Assembly: GCA_019420045.1 (NCBI GenBank)
Contig: JAHZHY010000285.1
Span: 7,550 to 14,900, forward strand
Source: Clostridiales bacterium
Lineage (GTDB): Bacteria; Bacillota; Clostridia; Oscillospirales; Butyricicoccaceae
Reading direction: 5' to 3'
DNA length: 7,351 nucleotides
Under the pieces are notes generated by a model. It searched no databases. It was given only the letters and a program-made list of their open reading frames with translations, and had not been told where the DNA came from. The position numbers were made by a program, and so were the translations under genes. Each line of letters begins with the position of its first letter. Within the stretch, counting starts at the first letter, position 1. This document shows positions 1 through 6,825 of this stretch, one piece after another.

Positions 1-842
1 TCCCCCATGCTCATTTGAATATTTCCACGATTGGCGCTTTCTTGCAATGTATGCATAAACTGAACCAATGCATTCTTGATATTGTCCGGCAAGTTATCCG
101 GCAAAGACATGTGATCCTCAATTTCCTTGCTGTCAAATTCAAAACGCATATCCTGGATTCCCAGGTCGGCAGCCTTGGCATAATCAGAAATCGCCTTGAG
201 CATATCCTTGTCTTCTGAATACGCTAAAAGTTGTCTGGGAATATCCGGGTAATCCCTTGAAAAAAACACATGGTCCCGGAACCAACGCATCGCAGCAATG
301 CAGGGACCGTCATTCATCGTACACGCTACGGAAAAGAACAGTTGGTTTTCTGCAACCATTCCCCCAATCATTCTGCGTTTCGCTTTCTCCTCCGTGAATG
401 TAAAGTCCTGTCCAGCTCTGGAAAAAATCAGTGCTTTTTGCTTTTTGGGTGCGTGATAAAGGTATTCCGCAAAAATTTTCTCCCTTGTAGCCGAAAAGCC
501 ATACCAATATTTGATGCCATTCACAGTGTATATAAAATGAAATTCTGTGGGGTCCCCGCTGGAATAGTCATTGAGCGCAAAGGGGTTGACTGGAATACTA
601 GCACGCTCATGCTGTGTCCTCTGTGCATTGCGGATAAACTGCACGGCCAGCCAAAAAGCCCGGATTACATTACTCTTGCCCCCACCGTTTTTCCCATAGA
701 TTGCAGCAGCAGGAAGCAACTCTACCGTGGACGAAAGCGGGATCAGGCATTTTTTCAAGGAACCCAGCCCGGTCGCTTCCATTGAAAGTATCGCTTCGTC
801 ACGAAAAGACCGATAGTTCATAAAACGAAACTCAATCAGCAC
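1..842 (-). CDS. AAA-family ATPase (AAA_15/AAA_21, COG1106-like), 3' end outside window
   Basis: An open frame of 280 codons without a stop runs off the left edge, so only the N-terminal part is visible. It starts with the ABC/SMC/RecF-like signature of stand-alone AAA ATPases: a first beta-strand region (LIEFRFMNYRSFRDEAILSM, residues 2-21) and then a Walker A loop GKNGGGKS at residues 50-57, preceded by AAIY and followed by NVIRAF. The ABC signature, Walker B and any effector domain would lie beyond the window. I chose the GTG at 842 because GAGAGGTGA (848-856) sits five bases upstream; the next in-frame ATG is codon 8 and has no comparable site. The gene has its own extended -10 promoter candidate and lies 114 nt behind virB4 on the same strand. 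Relatives of this family occur as lone ATPases or paired with RloB-like or TOPRIM nuclease-like partners in defence loci. Defence is an inference here, since no partner is visible. The ATPase family call is firm; the function is not. Confidence 0.85.
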   Translation of the reverse strand, partial: MLIEFRFMNYRSFRDEAILSMEATGLGSLKKCLIPLSSTVELLPAAAIYGKNGGGKSNVIRAFWLAVQFIRNAQRTQHERASIPVNPFALNDYSSGDPTEFHFIYTVNGIKYWYGFSATREKIFAEYLYHAPKKQKALIFSRAGQDFTFTEEKAKRRMIGGMVAENQLFFSVACTMNDGPCIAAMRWFRDHVFFSRDYPDIPRQLLAYSEDKDMLKAISDYAKAADLGIQDMRFEFDSKEIEDHMSLPDNLPDNIKNALVQFMHTLQESANRGNIQMSMG

Positions 843-870
843 TCTTATCACCTCTCAGATATTTATCCTC

Positions 871-879
871 AGTATACCA
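871..879 (-). promoter_or_regulatory. Extended -10 promoter candidate for the AAA ATPase gene
   Basis: On the minus strand the sequence reads TGGTATACT: a TATACT -10 hexamer (871-876) preceded by the TGN extension (877-879). No good -35 hexamer is found 16-18 bases upstream, where the sequence is only AT-rich, which is tolerable for an extended -10 promoter. Transcription would start near 864, giving a leader of about 22 nt that contains the GAGAGGTGA ribosome binding site. This suggests the ATPase gene is transcribed independently of the transfer operon. Confidence 0.55.
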
Positions 880-903
880 CAAATAGAAATAAAATAAATC
901 GCA

Positions 904-918
904 AAAAAGCATCTTTTT
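904..918 (-). terminator. Weak AT-rich hairpin downstream of virB4
   Basis: On the minus strand AAAAAG, ATG, CTTTTT form a six-base-pair stem with a three-base loop, and one more T follows. It lies about 40 nt after the virB4 stop. The stem has only one G-C pair, so it could be a weak terminator for the transfer operon or just a chance product of the AT-rich gap (30 G/C in the 114 bases from 843 to 956). Confidence 0.2.
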
Positions 919-956
919 GTTTTTATTCTTCCCAATTTATTCAATATACCTTTTTC

Positions 957-3314
957 TCAAATTTCGCCTTCACCAGGCTTGGTGGTCATCAGTTTGTAAA
1001 GGTCGGTGTCCTTGGGAAACACATTCTTAAAAGGTACGATACTGCTGCCCACTTTAATCAGACCATTGCCCACCTGAGATGTGGTGATGTGATCCATTTG
1101 CGCTTTGGAGATCTTCAGCAGCTTAGATAAATCCTGCTGATCCGGTCCTGATTGATTGAACAACAGCAGAAATTCGCTATTAGCAAACATCATCTTAGCT
1201 GTGTTGGAATTAAGACATTCACCCACATTTTGAGTGATACCTGTCATCATAGCGGCATATTTGCGGAATCGCTTCCACGCCTTGTACAAAAACTCGCCGC
1301 TGTAATTGGTCACATTCCCTTCTCCCAAGGAATTGAAGAACAGGTAGATCTCATCGATGTACACATGAGTGTGCTTCCCTTTCTTTCGGTTGGCAATGAC
1401 CCGGTTGAGAATGGAATCCAGCATGACCAGCAGGCCCACCGGCTTGAGACTTTCGCCCAGCTCCTGGATATCATAGCAAATGATCCGGTTCTGTGTGTCC
1501 ATATTGGTCTGATGGGCAAAGACATTCAGGCTGCCTTTTGCGAACAGCTCAAGGGCCAATGCCAGCCGATGTGCTTCCGGCTCCGGCTGTTTGAGCAAAT
1601 CGTAGTACAGATCCAGCAGCGTAGGCGCATTTCCTTCGTATGTTTTCAGATAATCCTCATAGATGTGCTCCAGACACCGGTCAATAATACTCTTGTCCCC
1701 TGGTTCAATCGGCCCATGCTGCAGCTGCTGGCAAAGGGACATAACAAATTCACTTTTGAGCACCAGCGGATTGCTGCCTTCGCCATATTCTGCGGAAATA
1801 TCCAATGCGTTGATATGATTGGAAGTGTTTGCAGAAATGGCTATGACCTCACCGCCCAGGGCGTGGATCAGGGAGCCATACTCCCGTTCCGGATCGACCA
1901 CGATGATATCGTGGTCAGTGCCCAGGGCAATGGAGGTGATCTCTTGCTTGGCTGCAAAGCTCTTGCCAGAACCAGAAACGCCCAGGATGAAGCCGTTTCC
2001 ATTGAGCAGCTCTTCCCGGTTGCACAGGATCAGATTGTGGGACACCGCATTGACACCATAATAAACACCGCCTTTGTGCCGGATCTCCTGGCTGCGGAAA
2101 GGGGTCATCACCGCCACGGATTCTGTGGTCAGGGTGCGCATCACATCGATCCGCCGCAGGCCATAGGGCAGACAGGTATTCAGCCCATCCTCCTGCTGCC
2201 ATTTCAGAATGCCGATCTGGCAGTTGCCGTGCGATCCAGCCACCGAACGGATGGTTTCGGTATCCTCATCCAATTCTTCTTCTGTGTCAGCCAAATGAGT
2301 GATCGTAAGCAGCCCATGGATCATGTGCTGATCCCGAACGGTGATATCATCCATTATTTCCTTGGTCACTGACCGGGCCTGCTCCAGCTCATAAGGAATA
2401 TTGGCGGAAAATTGGTTGTTCATGTTCTGCCGGGTCTGCCAGCGGGAAATATCGGTCTCCACCGCCATGATTTTCTTCTGCACTTCCTTTATGGCTTTGT
2501 CCGTAGGTTCCGGAATAAGATCCAGAGACAGCACCATGTTTTTCGGCAGATCGGCCAGCTGGGAAATCAGATCGTCTTTGATAAAGTTGGCATACTCCCG
2601 AAGAAAGAGCACCCGGCCCACCTGGTCACCCAGCTCAAACCGATCTTTCTTAAACTCGATGCACTCCGGAGAAATAGCATCTTTGAAGTCATGGCCTTTG
2701 CGGATGTAGTCCTTCAGGTCAAAGGAAAATTCCTGCTCCTTGGGCCGGAAGAAATCGTGGAACAGCCGCAGCCGTTCTTCCAAAGTCAGTTCCTGCAAGT
2801 GGGAATCCAACTGGCGCAAGCCGCCGGACAGATCCACCTCCAGCCGCTGAAAAAAAGCCCTGGCTTCCTCCACCGTCTTTTTTTCCACCGAAACAGTGAT
2901 GAACATTTCCCGGATCATATCATTGCTTTCCCGGGCTTTCTCTTCCACCACCTCATTGTATTCTTTTCGGTAATGATCCAGCCGCTCCCCTTTCAGAGCC
3001 ATCAGCTGAGTTGTTTCAAATTCTTTCCGATCCATCTTGTGATTGATCAGGCTGATCTTGCTGGCAACATTGGTGGGCAGCATATTGATTACCGTACACC
3101 AGGCCAGAAGCATTTGCTGCTGCCGCTCCATGGAGGCCACTGCATAATTGATGTCGGAAAAACTCCATGTTTTTGAAAACTTGCCTGCCACCTGGAAAAT
3201 TCCATCTTTGTAGATCCGCTTGATGGGGATGCTCTGCTGGGCACTTTTCGGCACCTGAAAGCCATCCCTCTCCGGATCAGGCTTGATCCAGGGCAAGCTG
3301 AATTGCACTGCCAT
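957..3314 (-). CDS. virB4: VirB4-family conjugal transfer ATPase
   Basis: This is the AAA+ ATPase that powers assembly and substrate movement in type IV secretion, acting at the cytoplasmic face of the membrane. The product is 785 residues, a usual full length for the Gram-positive VirB4/CD1110-like group. The N-terminal half (about 1-400) is the VirB4/CagE-type domain, including a long charged helical region around 270-300. The C-terminal half is the RecA-like motor: Walker A GVSGSGKS at 445-452, the conserved VVDPE at 472-476, Walker B with Asp654-Glu655 in YIDEIYLFF, and a TQN motif at 694-696. I place the start at the ATG at 3314, which overlaps the prgI stop as TGATG and has AGGGGG about seven bases upstream. 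A TTG one codon earlier is too close to that site. The gene is the last visible gene of the operon and appears intact. The symbol is a family-level name. Confidence 0.95.
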   Translation of the reverse strand: MAVQFSLPWIKPDPERDGFQVPKSAQQSIPIKRIYKDGIFQVAGKFSKTWSFSDINYAVASMERQQQMLLAWCTVINMLPTNVASKISLINHKMDRKEFETTQLMALKGERLDHYRKEYNEVVEEKARESNDMIREMFITVSVEKKTVEEARAFFQRLEVDLSGGLRQLDSHLQELTLEERLRLFHDFFRPKEQEFSFDLKDYIRKGHDFKDAISPECIEFKKDRFELGDQVGRVLFLREYANFIKDDLISQLADLPKNMVLSLDLIPEPTDKAIKEVQKKIMAVETDISRWQTRQNMNNQFSANIPYELEQARSVTKEIMDDITVRDQHMIHGLLTITHLADTEEELDEDTETIRSVAGSHGNCQIGILKWQQEDGLNTCLPYGLRRIDVMRTLTTESVAVMTPFRSQEIRHKGGVYYGVNAVSHNLILCNREELLNGNGFILGVSGSGKSFAAKQEITSIALGTDHDIIVVDPEREYGSLIHALGGEVIAISANTSNHINALDISAEYGEGSNPLVLKSEFVMSLCQQLQHGPIEPGDKSIIDRCLEHIYEDYLKTYEGNAPTLLDLYYDLLKQPEPEAHRLALALELFAKGSLNVFAHQTNMDTQNRIICYDIQELGESLKPVGLLVMLDSILNRVIANRKKGKHTHVYIDEIYLFFNSLGEGNVTNYSGEFLYKAWKRFRKYAAMMTGITQNVGECLNSNTAKMMFANSEFLLLFNQSGPDQQDLSKLLKISKAQMDHITTSQVGNGLIKVGSSIVPFKNVFPKDTDLYKLMTTKPGEGEI
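1896..1916. repeat. Perfect inverted repeat inside virB4 (9-bp arms, 3-nt centre)
   Basis: GACCACGAT and ATCGTGGTC are exact reverse complements separated by GAT. The repeat lies in the codons for the conserved DHDIIVVD stretch just after Walker A, so protein constraint may account for much of it. Confidence 0.6.
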
Positions 3315-3721
3315 CAAATTCCCCCTGTCTCACTGTCTTTTTTCTTTTTCGGCTTTTTCCTTTTTCGGTCAGCTTGTTCTTCTTCCTTTATCACCATAGC
3401 AAAAGCATCAAAATAATAGTTTTGTGCCCGCCATACCCGTTTTCCGGCACACAGCAGCTGTGTTTTGCAGATAGCCCACAGAAGCTGTTCCAGGTACATT
3501 CCGTTATATTCAATGAAACCGGCAGCGCCCATGGGCACTGCACACAGGATGCAGATCCAGCTCACAGCTTCCTCCCCCAGAATAGGAACACATACAAAAT
3601 AAGCCCCCACAGCGATTGCCACCGCTGCGGCTGAACACGCAAACTGACGCAGCGTCAGGCCGAAAAAGATATTTTCTTTGTAGTTGTTGATTTCTTTGTT
3701 GATCTTAATCTCAATGGCCAT
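3314..3721 (-). CDS. prgI: PrgI-family (VirB3-like) membrane protein of the transfer channel
   Basis: PrgI proteins are small inner-membrane components of Gram-positive conjugation systems, equivalent in role to VirB3, and are almost always encoded directly upstream of virB4, as here. The 135-residue product has the typical N-terminal pattern: a polar lead (MAIEIKINKEINNYKENI), the conserved FFGLTLRQ (19-26), and two adjacent hydrophobic segments at about 27-46 and 51-69. A cytosolic domain follows, ending in a strongly basic stretch (nine Lys/Arg in residues 119-128) and a short polar end. The ATG at 3721 follows an AAAGGGGGGAG ribosome binding site, and the gap to the upstream trbL-like gene is 15 nt. 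Its TGA overlaps the virB4 ATG by one base, implying translational coupling. The family call is confident; the role of the basic tail is unknown. Confidence 0.9.
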   Translation of the reverse strand: MAIEIKINKEINNYKENIFFGLTLRQFACSAAAVAIAVGAYFVCVPILGEEAVSWICILCAVPMGAAGFIEYNGMYLEQLLWAICKTQLLCAGKRVWRAQNYYFDAFAMVIKEEEQADRKRKKPKKKKDSETGGI

Positions 3722-3736
3722 ACACTTCTCCCCCCT

Positions 3737-4567
3737 TTACAGGCCGAACATTTCCTTCACCACGCTGTTGGCCCCGAAGATCATAATGATCAGCAGCGCC
3801 ATATTGAAGAAGGTTTCCTGAAGGTAATTCCACACCTTCATCATGGCGCTGCCATCCACAATCGCTGGTGATCCGGATGAAGCAAAGGCTGAAAAAATGA
3901 TACAGCATAGCACGATCACCACCCCTTGGACACAGAGGGCTGCATAAGAGCGGAGAAAAGATTTTCCCATCGAGCTGGTTCCGGTGCCACCGAAGGTGGC
4001 CAGGGCCAGTGGTGCAACGGCGGTATACATATAAATTTTGAAAAACCTCCCATAGATCACCAGGATCAGTCCGAAGGAAATCAATACGATCCCCAGGCTT
4101 CCCAGCAGCGCCAGCGCCCACATGGGGATGCTCTCCAAAAACTTCATCTTATCGGTGGCTTCAATGATCTCCGTGGGCAGAGATACCTTGGTGTTCTCCA
4201 CGCCACCCAGACTGCTCATAGCCGTACTGGCGATCCCGGCCCCTACAGAAAAGATGGTCTGCATCAGCTGAAGGCCGTAAGTGATGGCCACTTTTGCCAA
4301 TAAAAAATGGAGAAAATGTTTGATGGCATACTCCGGACGCTGAAAGTCCCGGAAGTTGATGGTGCTCTGGGCCACGCCGATCAGAAAGAAGAGCACCAGA
4401 AGGGCATAGCCAGCTGCTTTCATTGCTCCATTGATATTGACGATGGTTGTCCATATGGAACCGCCTTTAAAGGTTTGCGGCGATTGCAGCAGCAGTTCCC
4501 AGATAGTCTCCATGGTGGTGTTCCACCGATTCAGGGAATCCTGCAAAAGTTCTGCCGTCCAAGTCAT
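3737..4567 (-). CDS. trbL: TrbL/VirB6-like polytopic membrane protein
   Basis: This 276-residue protein is strongly hydrophobic, with about six likely membrane segments near residues 51-69, 84-115 (possibly a hairpin), 148-171, 178-193, 209-228 and 252-268. A polar amphipathic N-terminal region of about 40 residues precedes them. The central part carries the TrbL/VirB6-type pattern of long hydrophobic helices around a Gly/Ser/Thr-rich loop (TFGGTGTSSMGKS, 191-203). In type IV secretion this component forms part of the inner-membrane pore and contacts the substrate. Position supports the call: it sits between the small pilin-like gene and prgI-virB4, where Tn1549/CTn-type elements carry their CD1112-like TrbL protein. 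The ATG at 4567 has AAGGAAG (4575-4581) seven bases upstream, and a strong hairpin ends five bases before that site, so initiation may be modulated. The symbol is family-level; the sequence motifs alone are weak. Confidence 0.8.
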   Translation of the reverse strand: MTWTAELLQDSLNRWNTTMETIWELLLQSPQTFKGGSIWTTIVNINGAMKAAGYALLVLFFLIGVAQSTINFRDFQRPEYAIKHFLHFLLAKVAITYGLQLMQTIFSVGAGIASTAMSSLGGVENTKVSLPTEIIEATDKMKFLESIPMWALALLGSLGIVLISFGLILVIYGRFFKIYMYTAVAPLALATFGGTGTSSMGKSFLRSYAALCVQGVVIVLCCIIFSAFASSGSPAIVDGSAMMKVWNYLQETFFNMALLIIMIFGANSVVKEMFGL

Positions 4568-4586
4568 AGCGTCACTTCCTTTCCCT

Positions 4587-4613
4587 GGGGGAAGGGCTCT
4601 TGGCCCCTCCCCC
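4587..4613 (-). promoter_or_regulatory. GC-rich intercistronic hairpin upstream of the trbL-like gene
   Basis: In the minus-strand transcript GGGGGAGGGGC (4613-4603) pairs with GCCCUUCCCCC (4597-4587) over 11 base pairs with one G-U wobble and a five-base loop CAAGA. No U-tract follows, so a simple intrinsic terminator is unlikely. It fills most of the 72-nt gap after the pilin-like gene and ends five bases before the next ribosome binding site. A 3' stabiliser for the upstream message, or a translation attenuator for the downstream one, are the reasonable readings. Confidence 0.65.
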
Positions 4614-4639
4614 GCTTGTCTTGCTTATGCGCCATAAGA

Positions 4640-4999
4640 TCAACCGCCGGTCACCATGGCCAGGATATCCTGCGCAAAGGCAATGATCACACCGCCCAGG
4701 AAAGTCAGGAAACCCTGAGACCGCTGGGTCGCATCATGGCTTTTCACAGACAGGCCAACCTGTACCACGCCGAACAACAGGATGATCATACCGATGGCCT
4801 TGATGGCGCTGCCAATAAAGGTGGACAGCTGCTGGATGGGCGCCAAAGGATCGGCAGCAAAAGTCATGGTCATCACACCAGTGAACAGCACCATCACCAT
4901 CATGGCGATCCGCAGCCCATGCTGGATCTTCCGGCATCTTCTTTCCCACCGAGCCAGCTCTTCCTGGCGCTCAGCGGACACTGCTTTTTCATTCTTCAT
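4640..4999 (-). CDS. Small TrbC/VirB2-like pro-pilin candidate
   Basis: The product has 119 residues from the ATG at 4999. It has a long polar, charged N-terminal region (1-28), a hydrophobic segment (about 29-48) ending in TFA before ADP, which fits a signal peptidase site after Ala48, and a remaining part of 71 residues. That part has two hydrophobic helices (about 63-82 and 96-114) separated by a short polar loop (SVKSHDATQRSQG). This is the layout of VirB2/TrbC pro-pilins. Position agrees: Tn1549-like elements carry a small two-helix Maff2-type protein between virD4 and trbL. A longer frame from 5056 adds 19 very basic residues read out of phase through virD4, but AAGGAGG (5009-5015) is placed for the ATG at 4999, giving an 11-nt overlap with virD4. 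VirB2-like is an inference from architecture and context; cleavage and polymerisation are not shown. It could instead be an uncleaved membrane subunit. Confidence 0.7.
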   Translation of the reverse strand: MKNEKAVSAERQEELARWERRCRKIQHGLRIAMMVMVLFTGVMTMTFAADPLAPIQQLSTFIGSAIKAIGMIILLFGVVQVGLSVKSHDATQRSQGFLTFLGGVIIAFAQDILAMVTGG

Positions 5000-6797
5000 C
5001 GTACTCTTCCTCCTTGTTTTCTTCCTGGAAGAAATCCTCTTCATCCTCTTCCTCATCGGGATCGTCTAGGATCGTAATATAATCCAGATCTTCCTTTCCA
5101 TAAGGCAGATCAGGCAAACGATAATCAGGCACTTCCCGCTTATGCACATAAGCGGGTGCGCCGCCGTCGCGGCTTTTTTTGATATTGGGATGTTTCATAA
5201 TGTCATACTTCTTATCCTTTATGGGGCGCTCACCACGGATAAAAAGCAGTGCATCGTTGTCATCCAGCATCCGCACTTCGTCGGATGTCAGCAGCTCCCG
5301 TCCGGCGTTCTGGTAATTGGTGGTGCTGCTTCCGCTGCGGCCACGGGTAGTGCCGTAGGTGCGGGTATCCAGTGTCTCCTTCCCCAGCAGCTTGGAAATG
5401 TATTCATGGGTGCTCTGTTCGTTGCCGCCCAAATAGAGCAGCACATCGCAGTTGCCCATAATTCCTTCCCATTCATCCTTGTACTGTGCCTTGATGCTGG
5501 CAATGTTCTGGACGATGATATTGAGGAAAATTCTCCGGCTGCGGCAGGTGGCCAGGATCTTGGGATAGCTGTCCGGCTGGGCCACATTGGCCCATTCATC
5601 CTGAATGCACCGCACCGGCACCGGCAGAGCGCCGTCATGCAAATTGTCCGCCCGATAATAAAGCTCCTGGAATGCCTGGGTATAAAGCATCCCCACCAGG
5701 TAATTCATACTGGCGTCGTTGTCCGGGATCACACAGAAAATCGCCCGTTTCCGCTCACCCAGGCTGCCCAGATCCAGCTCGTCCCGGCTGGTCATGCGGG
5801 CAATCTGGGGCAAGTTGAAAGCTGCCAGTCGTACAGCAGCGCTGACAATGATGCTTTTGGCTGTCTTTCCAGCGGCCTGCTTAAAGACCTTCCACTCCTT
5901 CACCGCCACATGATCCGGATTTTTTTCTTCCAGCTCTTCAAAGAGCTTATCTACGGGGCTTTGATATTCCTCGTCCTCTTCTTTCACCGCAGCGTTTTCC
6001 AGCAGATACATCAGCGTCGAGAAATTCTGTTCTTCCGGCGGTGCTTCGCTGAGCAGATAAAGCATCAGCGCACTATCCAGCGCCACCTCGGATTTCTCCC
6101 AGAAGGGATCTGAGCTGGTGGCGTTTTTCGCTGTGGTGTTCTTGATCAGGTTGTCGATGAGCCGCAGTACATCCTTTTCATCCCGAATATACCGGAAAGG
6201 ATTGTAGCAGTCTGAATTGTCCGGATCATTGAGATTGAACACTTTCACATCGTAACCTTCCTGGAGCAGCAGATTGCCTGTATCCCGGAGCATTTCGCCT
6301 TTCGGATCGGTAATGAGATAGGAACAGTTGGCGGACATAATGCCCGGCTTGCAAAAGAACCGGGTCTTACCCGCGCCAGAACCACCAATCACCACAATGT
6401 TGAGATTGCGCCGGTATCGCTGGTTGTCCAGTCCCATCTGCATATTTTGAGTGAGAATGATGTTGTTCAGCTTTGCTTTGGCATCCTGGTACTTCTTCCG
6501 CAGCGCCTGGGGTGATCCCCAATGGGCGCTGCCATACTCTTCTCCAGGACGCCTGTTCCCTTTCCATGAGTAGTAGGCTGCCACTGCCGCCCCATAGCAA
6601 GCCAGGGCCATGAGCACCACCGGCCCGGTCTTACTACCCAAAGAGATCGCAAAAGGGTGCTCGGTCGCTTCCATGAAGCTTTCCAACCAGGGCAAAAGGG
6701 TCATGCCACCCTGCCAGCATCCGGCCAACAGCAGTGCTGCCCAGATAACCGGTATGGCCATCACCAGCCACACGACCCACCCTTCATCTTTTTTCAA
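4989..6797 (-). CDS. virD4: VirD4/TraG-like type IV coupling ATPase
   Basis: The coupling protein brings the relaxase-DNA complex to the secretion channel and pumps DNA. The 602-residue product has two N-terminal membrane segments (about 7-27 and 55-76), then a soluble motor with Walker A GGSGAGKT at 138-145, the conserved LITDPKGE at 161-168, an all-alpha insertion around 200-330, the KSIIVSAAVRLAAFN motif (314-328), and Walker B Asp400-Glu401 in RCIQDEWANV. The C-terminus (578-602) is extremely acidic, 18 Asp/Glu in 25 residues. Length and motifs match the CD1115-like group of clostridial elements. The start is uncertain. A TGA stop directly precedes the TTG at 6797, which is the first possible codon, but the purine-rich GGGGGGAAGG is only three bases away; GTG at codon 9 (6773) or ATG at codon 13 are alternatives. 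I prefer TTG because it keeps the charged lead MKKDE before the first membrane helix. Confidence 0.95.
   Translation of the reverse strand: MKKDEGWVVWLVMAIPVIWAALLLAGCWQGGMTLLPWLESFMEATEHPFAISLGSKTGPVVLMALACYGAAVAAYYSWKGNRRPGEEYGSAHWGSPQALRKKYQDAKAKLNNIILTQNMQMGLDNQRYRRNLNIVVIGGSGAGKTRFFCKPGIMSANCSYLITDPKGEMLRDTGNLLLQEGYDVKVFNLNDPDNSDCYNPFRYIRDEKDVLRLIDNLIKNTTAKNATSSDPFWEKSEVALDSALMLYLLSEAPPEEQNFSTLMYLLENAAVKEEDEEYQSPVDKLFEELEEKNPDHVAVKEWKVFKQAAGKTAKSIIVSAAVRLAAFNLPQIARMTSRDELDLGSLGERKRAIFCVIPDNDASMNYLVGMLYTQAFQELYYRADNLHDGALPVPVRCIQDEWANVAQPDSYPKILATCRSRRIFLNIIVQNIASIKAQYKDEWEGIMGNCDVLLYLGGNEQSTHEYISKLLGKETLDTRTYGTTRGRSGSSTTNYQNAGRELLTSDEVRMLDDNDALLFIRGERPIKDKKYDIMKHPNIKKSRDGGAPAYVHKREVPDYRLPDLPYGKEDLDYITILDDPDEEEDEEDFFQEENKEEEYDEE
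5009..5015 (-). promoter_or_regulatory. Shine-Dalgarno AAGGAGG deciding the pilin-like gene start
   Basis: AAGGAGG on the minus strand lies nine bases upstream of the ATG at 4999, inside the acidic-tail codons of virD4. It supports the 119-residue start over the 138-residue reading frame. Confidence 0.8.
5135..5156. repeat. Perfect inverted repeat inside virD4 (10-bp arms, 2-nt centre)
   Basis: CCCGCTTATG and CATAAGCGGG are exact reverse complements separated by CA. The repeat encodes PAYVHKR near residue 550 of the coupling protein, in a poorly conserved C-terminal part where coding constraint should be weak. It resembles an operator-like palindrome or a compact RNA hairpin; no function is shown. 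Confidence 0.65.
6501..6531. repeat. Bulged inverted repeat in the 5' part of virD4
   Basis: CAGCGCC (6501-6507) pairs with GGCGCTG (6525-6531), and inside it TGGGG (6508-6512) pairs with CCCCA (6517-6521) around a TGAT loop, leaving a three-base bulge. In all 12 base pairs can form. It lies within codons for SAHWGSPQAL of the coupling protein and may be incidental in this GC-rich region. Confidence 0.4.
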
Positions 6798-6825
6798 TCA
6801 CCTTCCCCCCTTCCATTTCATCGGA

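Noticed and set aside
270..785. A 171-residue plus-strand open frame near the left end
   Set aside because: The minus strand here carries an uninterrupted AAA ATPase frame with a P-loop, a promoter and a ribosome binding site. The plus frame has none of these.
1152..2372. A 406-residue plus-strand open frame
   Set aside because: It lies entirely antisense to virB4, whose motifs (Walker A and B) are clear. The product has His/Gln-rich, low-quality composition and no recognisable domain.
2412..3176. A 254-residue plus-strand open frame
   Set aside because: It is antisense to the N-terminal half of virB4, with no family signature and no ribosome binding site of note.
3315..3317. A TTG start for virB4 one codon upstream of the ATG
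   Set aside because: It is too close to the AGGGGG site, and the ATG at 3314 forms a classic TGATG coupling with prgI.
4587..4613. Intrinsic terminator after the pilin-like gene
   Set aside because: The stem is strong but no U-run follows on the minus strand, and the downstream genes trbL, prgI and virB4 must be transcribed without a visible new promoter.
5000..5056. A 19-codon N-terminal extension of the pilin-like gene
   Set aside because: The extra residues are an out-of-phase reading of the virD4 acidic tail (GAA/GAG codons read as Lys/Arg), and the AAGGAGG site is positioned for the ATG at 4999.
5142..6113. A 323-residue plus-strand open frame
   Set aside because: It is antisense to the virD4 motor domain and is explained by the GC-biased codon use of that gene.
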